In this document: positions 1 through 7,969 of the stretch, in pieces | Layout of the letters: each line of letters begins with the position of its first letter | Position numbering within the stretch: position 1 is the first letter of the stretch | Origin: Candidatus Saccharibacteria bacterium oral taxon 488 | GTDB lineage: Bacteria; Patescibacteriota; Saccharimonadia; Saccharimonadales; Saccharimonadaceae | Direction: 5' to 3' | DNA length: 64,000 nucleotides | Assembly (NCBI GenBank): GCA_005697215.1 | Contig: CP040003.1 | Location: 558,001-622,000, forward strand | The notes under the pieces: generated by a model | The model's database searches: none | Told to the model about the DNA's origin: nothing | Seen by the model: only the letters and a program-made list of their open reading frames with translations | Translations under genes and position numbers: made by a program

Positions 1-132
1 AGTGTGTGGATTGTAGCTGCCGACATACGCGACCACGCGACCGCTTGATGGATGGCGCTGCGCCTCTTGTACTGCCAGGCGGTACACCGGATAACCCTTG
101 CGACCCAACCGTTGCAAACGAATTGCTAGCAT
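1..132 (-). CDS. rpsP: 30S ribosomal protein bS16, N-terminal part (runs off the window)
   Basis: Reading from the ATG at 132 gives 44 codons that match the bS16 pattern: an opening MLAIRLQRLGRKGYP, then YRLAV and a VGSYNP block, as in the usual KIRLxRxGrkkxPxYR...lGxYnP. The rest lies beyond base 1. bS16 is a small-subunit assembly protein that binds 16S rRNA. A Shine-Dalgarno-like AAGGAAG lies about 10 bases before the ATG. The gene follows mnmA but has its own promoter at the end of mnmA. The identification is secure although only about half of the protein is visible. Confidence 0.93.
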   Translation of the reverse strand, partial: MLAIRLQRLGRKGYPVYRLAVQEAQRHPSSGRVVAYVGSYNPHT

Positions 133-185
133 GTGTGATTTCTTCCTTTTCTTACAACTCTTTGATTAATGTATTACTCCTAGAG

Positions 186-214
186 AGTGTACACTATTTC
201 GCTATGTACGTCAA
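186..214 (-). promoter_or_regulatory. rpsP promoter
   Basis: On the minus strand TTGACG and TACACT are separated by 17 bases. The -35 box overlaps the mnmA stop codon. It leaves a leader of roughly 50 bases before rpsP, enough for autoregulation, though no structure was worked out. Confidence 0.6.
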
Positions 215-1380
215 TCTGTTTGAATTATCCCGCCGCCCAGACATTCCTCGCCGTCATATATCACAGCCGACTGTCCCGGTGCAACAGCACGCTGCGGTTC
301 AGACAGCCTCACTGTCACCTTCTCGCCAGCATCGTCGTTCACACGCGTAATCTCCGCATTAATAAGCGGCGCCCGATGTCGCACCCGAACTTGACAGGCA
401 TCACCTTTTGGCGGCTGATTGATCCAGTGAACGTCAGCCAGTGTCAACTCTTTGCGCCACAATTTTGCATTATCAATTGAGCGGGACACGTAAACTTCAT
501 TCTTGGCCATATCTTTGCCGACGACATAATACGGCAAGCCGCCACCAACATTCAGGCCATGACGCTGACCCAAAGTGTAAAATATCGCCCCGTCATGCCG
601 CCCAACAACCACACCCGTTGGCTGATCAATGATATCGCCCGGGCTAGTCTCGATATATTCTGACAAAAACTCACGAATCCCCACTTGCCCAACGAAGCAA
701 ATCCCCATCGATTCCTTTTTGCCGGCAGTCCACAAACCCCGTTCTTTAGCCATCTTACGCACCTCAGGCTTGGTAAAATCGCCGAGCGGAAACATAGTTT
801 TTGCCAGTGCCTCGGACGTCACGCGGTACAGGAAATAAGTTTGGTCTTTGTTGTCATCGTGAGCACGGAGTAACCGACCCTCGCTCAAGCAAGAATCCGC
901 TCTGCGGGTGGCGCGAGGCGGGGTAGCGCCCGAAAATATTTTCAGCTCATCTGAAAAATTTTCAGGGGCGGACCGAGCGACAGGACCCGCGGGAAGAAAA
1001 GTGCGCGCATAATGCCCTGTCGCAATATACTCCGCGCCCGCCGCCAACGCCGCCTCTAAAAATAACTTAAACTTCACCTCTTGATTACACATCACATCAG
1101 GATTTGGCGTCCGACCCGCCTGGTATTCGCGGATCATATAGTCAACGACATTTTGCTTATACTCTTTCTGAAAATCGAACACCTGAAAATCAATTCCCAG
1201 CCCCACCGCCACACGCTTGGCGTCAGCCACGTCTTCTGCCCACGGACAGTGCATACCCGGTAGATCTTCCGACCAATTTTTCATATACACGCCGGTCACC
1301 TCGTGGCCTTGCTCGACTAGTAGCGCTGCCGCCACCGATGAATCAACGCCGCCCGACATACCGACAAATACCCGAGCCAT
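211..1380 (-). CDS. mnmA: tRNA-specific 2-thiouridylase MnmA with in-frame insertion
   Basis: MnmA activates U34 of tRNA-Lys, -Glu and -Gln with ATP and puts in sulfur delivered from a cysteine desulfurase. The start chosen is the ATG at 1380 (389 aa), because the PP-loop SGGVDSS then lies at residues 9-15 as usual and the ATG overlaps the upstream stop codon as TGATG. Catalytic cysteines are visible in PNPDVMC (about residue 98) and SMGIC (about 228). Between GHYAR (122-126) and the conserved RLLRAHDDNKDQ there are about 40 extra residues, encoded by hairpin-rich DNA. The cysteine desulfurase two genes upstream is the likely sulfur donor. Confidence 0.95.
   Translation of the reverse strand: MARVFVGMSGGVDSSVAAALLVEQGHEVTGVYMKNWSEDLPGMHCPWAEDVADAKRVAVGLGIDFQVFDFQKEYKQNVVDYMIREYQAGRTPNPDVMCNQEVKFKLFLEAALAAGAEYIATGHYARTFLPAGPVARSAPENFSDELKIFSGATPPRATRRADSCLSEGRLLRAHDDNKDQTYFLYRVTSEALAKTMFPLGDFTKPEVRKMAKERGLWTAGKKESMGICFVGQVGIREFLSEYIETSPGDIIDQPTGVVVGRHDGAIFYTLGQRHGLNVGGGLPYYVVGKDMAKNEVYVSRSIDNAKLWRKELTLADVHWINQPPKGDACQVRVRHRAPLINAEITRVNDDAGEKVTVRLSEPQRAVAPGQSAVIYDGEECLGGGIIQTD
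877..999 (-). repeat. Hairpin-forming in-frame insertion inside mnmA
   Basis: The approximately 40 extra MnmA codons contain an inverted repeat at 929-966: arms of 17 and 16 bases (CCCGAAAATATTTTCAG and CTGAAAAATTTTCAGG), a 5 base loop and one bulged base. Copies of TCGCTC (about 873-878) and GAGCGA (about 975-980) face each other at the edges. The segment sits between two family-conserved blocks, keeps the frame and contains no stop. This resembles coding palindromic elements such as those of Rickettsia; that comparison is inference. Confidence 0.6.
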
Positions 1381-1976
1381 CAGCGCGACACTCCCAGCGC
1401 AAACAAACCGATCCGCAGCAATTCGCCGACCGCCAGCCACCAACCCCACGGTGTCAGCCACCACCATGTACTCCAATGCCTGTCGCGCGTCGTCGGGCGT
1501 GCCCGCAGCTCAACATTCGGCAGTTGCGCTGAAAACTCAGCCAGCGCCCGCCGCATGTGATAGCCACTGGTGACCAGAATGACGCGCTTGATGCCGCGCT
1601 GCGCTATGATGCTCGCCACTTCCTGGGCATTCTGCTTGGTGGTTTCTGAACGTTCATCCATCACCAAGTTCGCCACCGGGACACCCGCTGCTTCGGCCTG
1701 TTTTCTCATGGCAGCAGCATTAGACGGGCCGGTTTTATCAGCCGCAGCACCAGACAAAATGATCGTCGGTGCCCAGCCGGCTTGATATAATTTGACTGCC
1801 TCGGCCGTGCGCGCTTCGGTGTCACCGCCGCTGATAACGATGATCGCACCCGCCTTTTGACATTGCCCCGAGCCAGGTTGCGGACAATCTTTCAAGTCAT
1901 CCGGCGATAGATAATGGCTCAAGCCGACGATGACCGCAATCGCAATGATTACCAAACCGATCAATCGATGGATCAT
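1380..1976 (-). CDS. YdcF-like DUF218 membrane protein
   Basis: A 198 aa protein of the DUF218/ElyC-YdcF type. An N-terminal membrane helix (about residues 4-22) is followed by the DUF218 Rossmann-like domain with IIVISGG near residue 45, then ILSG, TKQNA and the conserved VTSGYHMRRA segment. A hydrophobic Trp-rich stretch closes the protein. Family members have been linked to cell-envelope metabolism, but the reaction is unproven. The start overlaps the end of the desulfurase gene by 4 bases (ATGA) and the stop overlaps the mnmA start, so the three genes are almost certainly translated from one mRNA. Confidence 0.85.
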   Translation of the reverse strand: MIHRLIGLVIIAIAVIVGLSHYLSPDDLKDCPQPGSGQCQKAGAIIVISGGDTEARTAEAVKLYQAGWAPTIILSGAAADKTGPSNAAAMRKQAEAAGVPVANLVMDERSETTKQNAQEVASIIAQRGIKRVILVTSGYHMRRALAEFSAQLPNVELRARPTTRDRHWSTWWWLTPWGWWLAVGELLRIGLFALGVSR

Positions 1977-3115
1977 CGCTTTCGCTCCTGTTCCGTACGC
2001 ACTGCAGTAATAATCTCGTCCGCCGCCCGCATAACTTGCGCCTCATCGTTCAACCGCCCCAACGTCAGCCGCAGACTACCATCAATCGCCGCATCACTCA
2101 ACCCGATCGCCGCCAAAACATGTGATCGCGTACCCGAATTAGCCGCACAAGCACTACCCGTCGCCACCAGCACGCCACGCGCTTCCAATAAAAACACTAA
2201 TCGCTCAGCATCAACACCAGAGAATGAAATATTGAGGAAATTAACCAGCGATTTTTTCTGATCAGAAGAAATAATCATGTCGGGGAAAGCCGCTAATAGT
2301 TTTTTTACCAACATATCACGCAGGCCTCGCAGACGTTTTACTTCACCGCTGCGACGCTTGGCAGCTAACTCCAGCGCCGTCGCAAAGCCGACCACGCCAG
2401 CCACATTTTCCGTGCCGCTGCGCAGCCCCGCCTCCTGGCCGCCGCCAACGATATTTGGCCGTAGCTTGACGCCCGGCCGTATCCATAGCAAACCAACCTG
2501 TTTCGGCCCATAAACTTTTGCTGCCGATAGTGTCAACAAATCAACGCCCAGCCGTTTAACTTTCACATCCATCAGTGTCGCGGTCTGCGAGGCGTCGGTA
2601 TGAAATATAAGCGGCGTTGATTCACCATTTTCTTGGCGTCTGAGTCGCTCGGCCCTAACAACTTCGGCAATTTCTTCAACGGGCTGAATATATCCGAGTT
2701 CATGATTCGCCAGCGCGATACTCATAAAACTAATATCTGGCGTCAGCAGTTTTTTAATGGCCTGCGGATCAATGCGTCCGTTTTTCATCGGCGGAATGAG
2801 CCGAACGTCCGAACGCGATTTTGCAGAATTGATAACCGAGCTATGTTCAATCGCCGAGACTAAACTCACGCCACCCGCCGCAGTAAACGCCAAATTGATT
2901 GACTCCGTGGCGCCAGCCGTCATCACTAATTCATCCGCACCTACGCCCAGCACTCGCGCGATGCGCGACTTGGCTTCGCGGTAGTCGCGCTTGATGGTGA
3001 CCGCCGGTGCATACGGACTGGACGGATTGAAAAACTTCTCGGAAAAATACGGCCGCATTGCTTCAATCACCAACGGATCCATCGGCGTGGCAGCAGCGTG
3101 ATCAAGATATATCAT
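1973..3115 (-). CDS. Cysteine desulfurase (NifS/IscS family)
   Basis: A PLP-dependent enzyme that removes sulfur from cysteine for tRNA thiolation or Fe-S assembly. Visible are the N-terminal YLDHAAATP, the PLP-site HTDASQ, the lysine in SAAKVYGPK (family members normally have His before this Lys; here it is Ala) and the active-site cysteine in GSACAANSGTRSHVL. The ATG at 3115 (380 aa) gives the normal family start. An in-frame GTG at 3127 lies exactly 7 bases after the -10 box and could be a leaderless start adding four residues. It heads the desulfurase-ydcF-mnmA operon. No IscU gene is nearby, so tRNA thiolation is the likelier job. Confidence 0.93.
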   Translation of the reverse strand: MIYLDHAAATPMDPLVIEAMRPYFSEKFFNPSSPYAPAVTIKRDYREAKSRIARVLGVGADELVMTAGATESINLAFTAAGGVSLVSAIEHSSVINSAKSRSDVRLIPPMKNGRIDPQAIKKLLTPDISFMSIALANHELGYIQPVEEIAEVVRAERLRRQENGESTPLIFHTDASQTATLMDVKVKRLGVDLLTLSAAKVYGPKQVGLLWIRPGVKLRPNIVGGGQEAGLRSGTENVAGVVGFATALELAAKRRSGEVKRLRGLRDMLVKKLLAAFPDMIISSDQKKSLVNFLNISFSGVDAERLVFLLEARGVLVATGSACAANSGTRSHVLAAIGLSDAAIDGSLRLTLGRLNDEAQVMRAADEIITAVRTEQERKR

Positions 3116-3134
3116 AGAGGATTCCACACATACT

Positions 3135-3143
3135 ATTATACCA
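3135..3143 (-). promoter_or_regulatory. Extended -10 promoter of the desulfurase-ydcF-mnmA operon
   Basis: TGGTATAAT on the minus strand. No convincing -35 box is seen. Seven bases separate it from a GTG codon at 3127, and 19 from the ATG at 3115. Confidence 0.65.
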
Positions 3144-3160
3144 AGCAGCCCAGACGGCGA

Positions 3161-3664
3161 CTACACCAACTGTCCAGTTTTCGGATCACGATTATATAGT
3201 TGGCGCGCCACTCGTTCATGATATTCATTGACTGCCAGCACAAAGTTTTGTAATTCCTGCCCTTCGAGGTAGTTATACTGATAATTAGGCTGAATTTTCA
3301 AGATGCCCTTCGGCTGCACCTCGTAGCGCGTCGTCAGTTCGTGGCGCTTGCCGTCCTTACTCATCACTTCTTCGTGCCAAATCCACGTCGTTTTATCGAG
3401 GTTAAAGAATGTCCGCCGTACAACGTGGTCAGGCTTGTCACCAAAAATCGTTGCACCAATTTCACTCTCCAGTTGAATCAGTTCGCGCTCAGTTAATTTC
3501 TTCAGTGGCCGATCTTTGCGGGTGAGTCGCAGTAGCGAACGCGTTGACCTCGGGACTTTTGGCGTCGAGGCGGCGTGAGCAGACTTCGCTGATTGAGACG
3601 AGCGCGAAAGGCGTGTGTTATCCGCCAAGATGAGACCAAGAGCTTTTTTGAGAATCGTTGGCAT
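3161..3664 (-). CDS. Hypothetical protein, 167 aa
   Basis: No family recognised. The first 50 residues are rich in Ser, Ala, Lys and Arg and look disordered. From about residue 55 the sequence becomes structured: KLTERELIQLESEIGATIFG, an aromatic TWIWHEE core, then a Tyr-rich NYQYNYLEG and a terminal helix. It has no signal peptide or membrane span, so it is probably cytoplasmic. It starts just downstream of an unusually strong ribosome binding site and is probably co-transcribed with the 120 aa gene upstream, 13 bases away. Confidence 0.75.
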   Translation of the reverse strand: MPTILKKALGLILADNTRLSRSSQSAKSAHAASTPKVPRSTRSLLRLTRKDRPLKKLTERELIQLESEIGATIFGDKPDHVVRRTFFNLDKTTWIWHEEVMSKDGKRHELTTRYEVQPKGILKIQPNYQYNYLEGQELQNFVLAVNEYHERVARQLYNRDPKTGQLV

Positions 3665-3666
3665 AA

Positions 3667-3678
3667 ATCACCTCCTTT
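3667..3678 (-). promoter_or_regulatory. Full-length Shine-Dalgarno sequence
   Basis: AAAGGAGGTGAT precedes the ATG at 3664 by two bases. It is complementary to about 12 bases of the canonical 16S rRNA 3' end. It overlaps the stop codon of the upstream gene. This shows that the anti-SD system is used even though many other genes in the window look leaderless. Confidence 0.75.
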
Positions 3679-4040
3679 TAGGCTGCTCGTCTATAATTAT
3701 TTCTATGATCCTTTGGCATGGTGTCGGATGCGCCGAGTGCTCCTGCTGCAGGTGTATTATGACCTATTCGATACGCCGCAATGCGCCTACCAACTGCTTC
3801 AACAGCCTGCAAACATTCCTCAACCCAACTCTCCAGTCTTCGTCGCTCCTCTAGCGATATCTTTACCGGCTCGGTACTACTGTCAACCACCTCGGCACTA
3901 CCACGCACTGCCGCTTCGGACAGACGCGGCGCCACTCGCTGTGATCGCTCTGGGTGTGCTTGTGTCGCCAAATCCAGCGCTTCGGCCCGCGCCTTTTGAA
4001 TCGACATCATTTCTGTGATTGGTCTTGGCTGCTGATTCAT
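3678..4040 (-). CDS. Hypothetical protein, 120 aa
   Basis: Not recognised. The start is set at the ATG at 4040 because GGAGAG lies just before it; the longer frame to 4064 would run further into tatD. The middle (EERRRLESWVEECLQAVEAVGRRIAAY) is a predicted amphipathic helix; both ends are polar and low in structure, finishing in basic NNYRRAA. It has no membrane span. It overlaps no conserved domain and sits between tatD and the 167 aa unknown gene. Confidence 0.65.
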   Translation of the reverse strand: MNQQPRPITEMMSIQKARAEALDLATQAHPERSQRVAPRLSEAAVRGSAEVVDSSTEPVKISLEERRRLESWVEECLQAVEAVGRRIAAYRIGHNTPAAGALGASDTMPKDHRNNYRRAA

Positions 4041-4053
4041 TATCTCTCCACGT

Positions 4054-4872
4054 TTACAAGCCAAAAAGTTTTACCGTGTTATCGGTCGCTACTTTTTCGA
4101 GGTCATGAAGCACTAGCTTGCGCTCCGCCGCCCAATACTTTGCCACCAACTCCACATATTCTGGCTTATTCAGCTTACCACGAAATGGCTTTGGTGTCAA
4201 GAATGGCGCGTCAGTTTCTAGCAATAATCGCTCCAACGGAATCGAGGCGAACAATTCCTGCTGCGCTTGGTCTTTGGTAAAAGTACTAATGCCATTCAAA
4301 CCAACATACAACCCGCGGGCAAATCCCTTCTCTAAATTGAGGCGCGTGTCAGTAAAACTATGCAGCACACCGCGCAGGCCATGAAAATTATCAAAAATCG
4401 GCCAAAAATCATCCCACACCGACGGCTGGTCAGGCGCGCCATCACGCACATGAAAACTAACCGGCAAATCATAGTCCGCCGCCAGCTGCAGCTGCGCCTC
4501 CAGCGCCTGGATCTGCACATCTCGCTGGCTATGATTGTAATAATAATCAAGACCGATCTCGCCAATCGCCACAATCGGCGAATTATCCTCTCTACTTTTA
4601 AGCAGTTGCTCCACCTCATTCCAGCCACATTTGCTGTCATGCGGATGAACGCCAACTGCCGCCCAAGCAAAGTCGCGGTTTGCAGCAAACTCCACGGCTT
4701 GCTGGCTGCTGCGCTCGTCAGTGCCAACGCAAATCATGCCGATACCCGCTGCAATTGACTGCTGGTATAATTCCTCGCGATTGTCCGCGAAAAACTCGGT
4801 ATCATGCAGATGACAGTGCGAATCAATCAAGCGTAAGTCTGCCGCCATACTATTCTCCGCCGTCAGACTCAT
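4054..4872 (-). CDS. tatD: TatD family metal-dependent DNase
   Basis: A 272 aa TIM-barrel hydrolase of the TatD type. Metal ligands are visible in order: IDSHCHLH at residues 16-23, the Glu in AIGEIGLDYY near 105, His in SFHVRD near 140, His in VLHSFTD near 170, and Asp in LLETDAPFLTPKP near 220. TatD enzymes are 3'-5' exonucleases on DNA or RNA ends. The ATG starts three bases after the metG stop, so the two are co-transcribed; metG-tatD-(ksgA) linkage is widespread in bacteria. An alternative start is Met9. Confidence 0.94.
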   Translation of the reverse strand: MSLTAENSMAADLRLIDSHCHLHDTEFFADNREELYQQSIAAGIGMICVGTDERSSQQAVEFAANRDFAWAAVGVHPHDSKCGWNEVEQLLKSREDNSPIVAIGEIGLDYYYNHSQRDVQIQALEAQLQLAADYDLPVSFHVRDGAPDQPSVWDDFWPIFDNFHGLRGVLHSFTDTRLNLEKGFARGLYVGLNGISTFTKDQAQQELFASIPLERLLLETDAPFLTPKPFRGKLNKPEYVELVAKYWAAERKLVLHDLEKVATDNTVKLFGL

Positions 4873-4874
4873 TA

Positions 4875-6386
4875 TTATTTGCCCTGGGCTTCTGCTTTTG
4901 GCGCGCGCGGATCGGGCGTATGTAGATATTTGCGCGGGAATAATGGAGTCAGCTCTGACGGCACGACGCCACTGGCAAACATGTCGTGAATTTTCTCGGC
5001 AGTTTGCGGCATGAATGGTCGTAGCATGTCAGACACTTGCAGCAATGTGCCGCAGGCATGCGCCAAAATCTCGCCCAAATGCGCTTCCGCCTCTGGGTCT
5101 TTATCGCGTTTTTTAGCAACTTGCCATGGTTGCACGCGCTCAATATACTGATTCAATGAACGGATAATCTGCCAAATTTCATCAATCGCTAGATTGAAAT
5201 TCAAAGACTCCATATCGGCACGGTACGGCCCCATATCGTGCTTAGACTGCGGCGCATCGCCAATAACGCCGGCTTGATAACTCTGCACCATCTTTGCCAC
5301 CCGCTGCACCAGATTACCCAGATCATTACCCAGCTCACCGTTATAAGCCGCTTCAAACTTCTCCCAAGTAAAGTCGCCATCGTCCTGAGTTGGCACGTGG
5401 CGCAGGAAATAATAGCGGAAAGCCTCAACACCATAGTGCGGGATGATATCAACCGGACCAACACCATTACCGAGACTCTTGCTCATTTTGGTGCCGCCAA
5501 CGTTGATAAAGCCATGAACTAATAGCACCTTTGGCAGTGGCAAGTCCAGCGCCATTAACATCGCCGGCCAAATCCCGGCGTGAAAACGAAGGATATCCTT
5601 ACCGATCACCTGTACATCCGCCGGCCAAAATGCCTGCCATTCATCAGCTCGATCAGGATAGCCGATGACCGTGATGTAATTACTCAGCGCATCCAGCCAA
5701 ACGTACATCACCTGCGTGTCATCACCTGGCACCGGCACACCCCAACTAAGGTTCTTGCGCGGACGCGAAACCGACACATCTTTCAGTCCGTCCTTCATCA
5801 ATTCCAAAAACTCTTTTTTACGAAATTCAGGCACAATTTTCATCTTGTTTGATTCAATTGCCTGGCGAATGTTGTCCGAAAAAGCACTGGTCTTAAAATA
5901 ATAATTTTCTTCGCTCAGCCGCTGGTACGGCGCTTGATGATCAGGACAAATGCCATTATTTTCAGCCGCTTCTTTGTCAGTGACGAACGCCTCGCAACCT
6001 TGGCAATACCAGCCCTCATAAGTGCCTTTGTAGATATAGCCAGCCGCAGCCAGCTTCTGCCAAATATACTGCACCGCGCTAACGTGATGCGGATCAGTTG
6101 TGCGGATAAAATCCGTCGCTGAAATATTCAACTCGGCAATCATGTTCTGGAAATTGCCATGCATTTGGTCGACATAGGCTTGCGGTGTCTGATTTTGGCT
6201 GGCAGCCTTGGCAGCAATTTTATTGCCGTGTTCATCCACGCCCGTCTGGAAACGCACCTCGCGGCCGTTTTGCCGCTGATACCGCGTCCACACATCCGCC
6301 AGCATGTAGTCCATGGCGTGCCCAATGTGCGGCAAACCGTTGACATAAGGAATAGCAGTAGTGATGTAGGCGTGTTGTTTAGTCAT
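4875..6386 (-). CDS. metG: Methionyl-tRNA synthetase
   Basis: Charges tRNA-Met. The class I signatures HIGH (in LPHIGHAMDY, near residue 20) and KMSKS (near 300) are intact. A zinc knuckle of the CxxC...CxxH type is seen in WYCQGCEAF and ICPDHQ. The protein is short (503 aa) and ends after the anticodon-binding helical domain, with no C-terminal tRNA-binding extension. The start at 6386 (MTKQHAYITTAIPYVNG) is preferred because it begins right before the catalytic fold; ATG 6395 adds three residues. A 57 base gap separates it from yfiH and may hold a promoter, but none is clear. Confidence 0.96.
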   Translation of the reverse strand: MTKQHAYITTAIPYVNGLPHIGHAMDYMLADVWTRYQRQNGREVRFQTGVDEHGNKIAAKAASQNQTPQAYVDQMHGNFQNMIAELNISATDFIRTTDPHHVSAVQYIWQKLAAAGYIYKGTYEGWYCQGCEAFVTDKEAAENNGICPDHQAPYQRLSEENYYFKTSAFSDNIRQAIESNKMKIVPEFRKKEFLELMKDGLKDVSVSRPRKNLSWGVPVPGDDTQVMYVWLDALSNYITVIGYPDRADEWQAFWPADVQVIGKDILRFHAGIWPAMLMALDLPLPKVLLVHGFINVGGTKMSKSLGNGVGPVDIIPHYGVEAFRYYFLRHVPTQDDGDFTWEKFEAAYNGELGNDLGNLVQRVAKMVQSYQAGVIGDAPQSKHDMGPYRADMESLNFNLAIDEIWQIIRSLNQYIERVQPWQVAKKRDKDPEAEAHLGEILAHACGTLLQVSDMLRPFMPQTAEKIHDMFASGVVPSELTPLFPRKYLHTPDPRAPKAEAQGK

Positions 6387-6443
6387 GATACTCATTGTAT
6401 CATTATCTGGAACAATTTTCACCGATATGCGTTCGCCGAAGGC

Positions 6444-7181
6444 TCACCCACGCATCATTGTTACCACTGCAGTCCGGCCCGTTGTATCACCCTGAGCATG
6501 CGAAAAATAATGCGGATCGGTCATAGTGTTAATTGGTGAGATATGAATATTGCTCGGCGATATGCCTGCTCTTTGGCAAATAGAAGCGTTGTACCCCTGC
6601 ATATCTAAATAGTAGCCGTCGTGGTGTTTTTCATAAAATGGCTGCCACACCGGATCAGTTGCCTGATCAAAGTATTTCATTACATAGGTTGATTGTTGTG
6701 CACTCGGACTCATCCACACGATAATATCTTCGGGTTTTGATCCTTCGTGGATAAATTTTTCGACCATCCGCTGCATCAAATTTGCCACCGTCGAATGCCG
6801 CCCCAAATGAAGTAACGCCAATAGTCCCTTGATCACATCATACATCACTACAGCGACACAGTCAGCTTCGGTCAGCATTAGCGCCACGCCCGGTGTGCGC
6901 GTGACTAGTGCATCCGCTACTACATCCGGGGTATGCCGCGCTGTAGCTGCCGCATCTACTTCAACGATACAATCATAGCGCCGACCCGCCAGGTAAAGCA
7001 CGCCCATGAACACCACATCTTCATATGGCACGGCTAGTTGCTGGCAAAACTTTCGCCGATTAGCAACTACTTGTGGGGCGTGCCTGCTAGCCGAACGATC
7101 GAGCATGGTCCCATCCGATCGTGACGACATTGCCACAAGCAGACTATCGTCAAAACATGTTGGCTGATCTGCCGCAATCAT
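6444..7181 (-). CDS. YfiH/YlmD-family (PgeF, formerly multicopper laccase) protein, divergent
   Basis: The family are zinc-dependent purine nucleoside phosphorylases or adenosine deaminases, or peptidoglycan editing factors. The core TEADCVAVVMYD (normally TADC) and the LHLGRHSTV block (normally AHAGWRG) provide the Cys and second His ligands. The first His ligand, normally in a QVH motif, aligns with GVLYLAG here and appears to be missing. The ATG at 7181 gives a 4 base ATGA overlap with the rsmA stop; ATG 7193 is also possible. Family assignment is fair; catalytic activity is doubtful. Confidence 0.72.
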   Translation of the reverse strand: MIAADQPTCFDDSLLVAMSSRSDGTMLDRSASRHAPQVVANRRKFCQQLAVPYEDVVFMGVLYLAGRRYDCIVEVDAAATARHTPDVVADALVTRTPGVALMLTEADCVAVVMYDVIKGLLALLHLGRHSTVANLMQRMVEKFIHEGSKPEDIIVWMSPSAQQSTYVMKYFDQATDPVWQPFYEKHHDGYYLDMQGYNASICQRAGISPSNIHISPINTMTDPHYFSHAQGDTTGRTAVVTMMRG

Positions 7182-7969
7182 CGCGCCCGCCATTCTTTGA
7201 GCAGCCGCTGCCAATCGTCAATCGCCAAATCTTCAGCACGAGCATCGGGTGAAATACCAGCATCGTTTAGTAGTAGCTGTTCGGCGTTAGCTTTACTAAT
7301 ACCCAGCCCGCCGCTCAAGCTAGAGCGCAGTTTTTTACGCTTGGCTGAAAAGCCAGCTTTGACAACACGGAAAAAGTCTTTTTGGTCTTCAGAATCGACC
7401 AGTGGTTCGGTGCGAGTCCTCAATACCACCACCTGCGAATCAACTTTTGGCGGCGGTGTGAAGAACTGCCGCGGCACTTCGATGTCTAGTTCTGCCTCGG
7501 CAAATAGCTGCGCGCTAACCGCTAAAACGCTCATTTCGCCAGGCTCCGCTGCGATGCGCTCAGCCACTTCTTTCTGCACCAACAGCACCGCCAAGCTCGG
7601 TTTATTTTCCGCCGTCATCAACTTCTCGACAATTTTGCTGGTAATGTAGTACGGTACATTGGCGACTACCTTGTAACCAGCCGGCAACTGATTCAAATCA
7701 AATTGTAAAATATCTTCATTAATCACTTGCAGGTTTTTGCCAGGAAATTGCCCTGGTAATTTCCGCGCCAAATCCGCGTCAAACTCCACCGCCACCACCC
7801 GCCCGGCTCGCGCCAATAACCGACTGGTCAAGGTACCAAGTCCTGGCCCAATTTCCAAAACTACATCATCTTCACCAAGTTCCGCCGCCTCGGCAATCTC
7901 TGCCAAGATTTCTGGGTCACGCAGCCAATGCTGGCCTAATTCTTTTTTCGGCCCGCGAGTTGACACCAT
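7178..7969 (-). CDS. rsmA: 16S rRNA (adenine1518/1519-N6) dimethyltransferase RsmA/KsgA
   Basis: Dimethylates two adenines in helix 45 of 16S rRNA late in 30S assembly. The N-terminal KKELGQHWLRD, the SAM-binding LEIGPGLGTLT (near residue 40), the VNEDILQFD acidic loop and the catalytic NVPYYI motif (usually NLPYNI) are present in the right order, followed by the C-terminal helical domain. The 263 aa length is typical. The ATG directly abuts the stop of the 3D-domain protein gene and the stop overlaps yfiH, so all three are in one unit. Confidence 0.96.
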   Translation of the reverse strand: MVSTRGPKKELGQHWLRDPEILAEIAEAAELGEDDVVLEIGPGLGTLTSRLLARAGRVVAVEFDADLARKLPGQFPGKNLQVINEDILQFDLNQLPAGYKVVANVPYYITSKIVEKLMTAENKPSLAVLLVQKEVAERIAAEPGEMSVLAVSAQLFAEAELDIEVPRQFFTPPPKVDSQVVVLRTRTEPLVDSEDQKDFFRVVKAGFSAKRKKLRSSLSGGLGISKANAEQLLLNDAGISPDARAEDLAIDDWQRLLKEWRAR

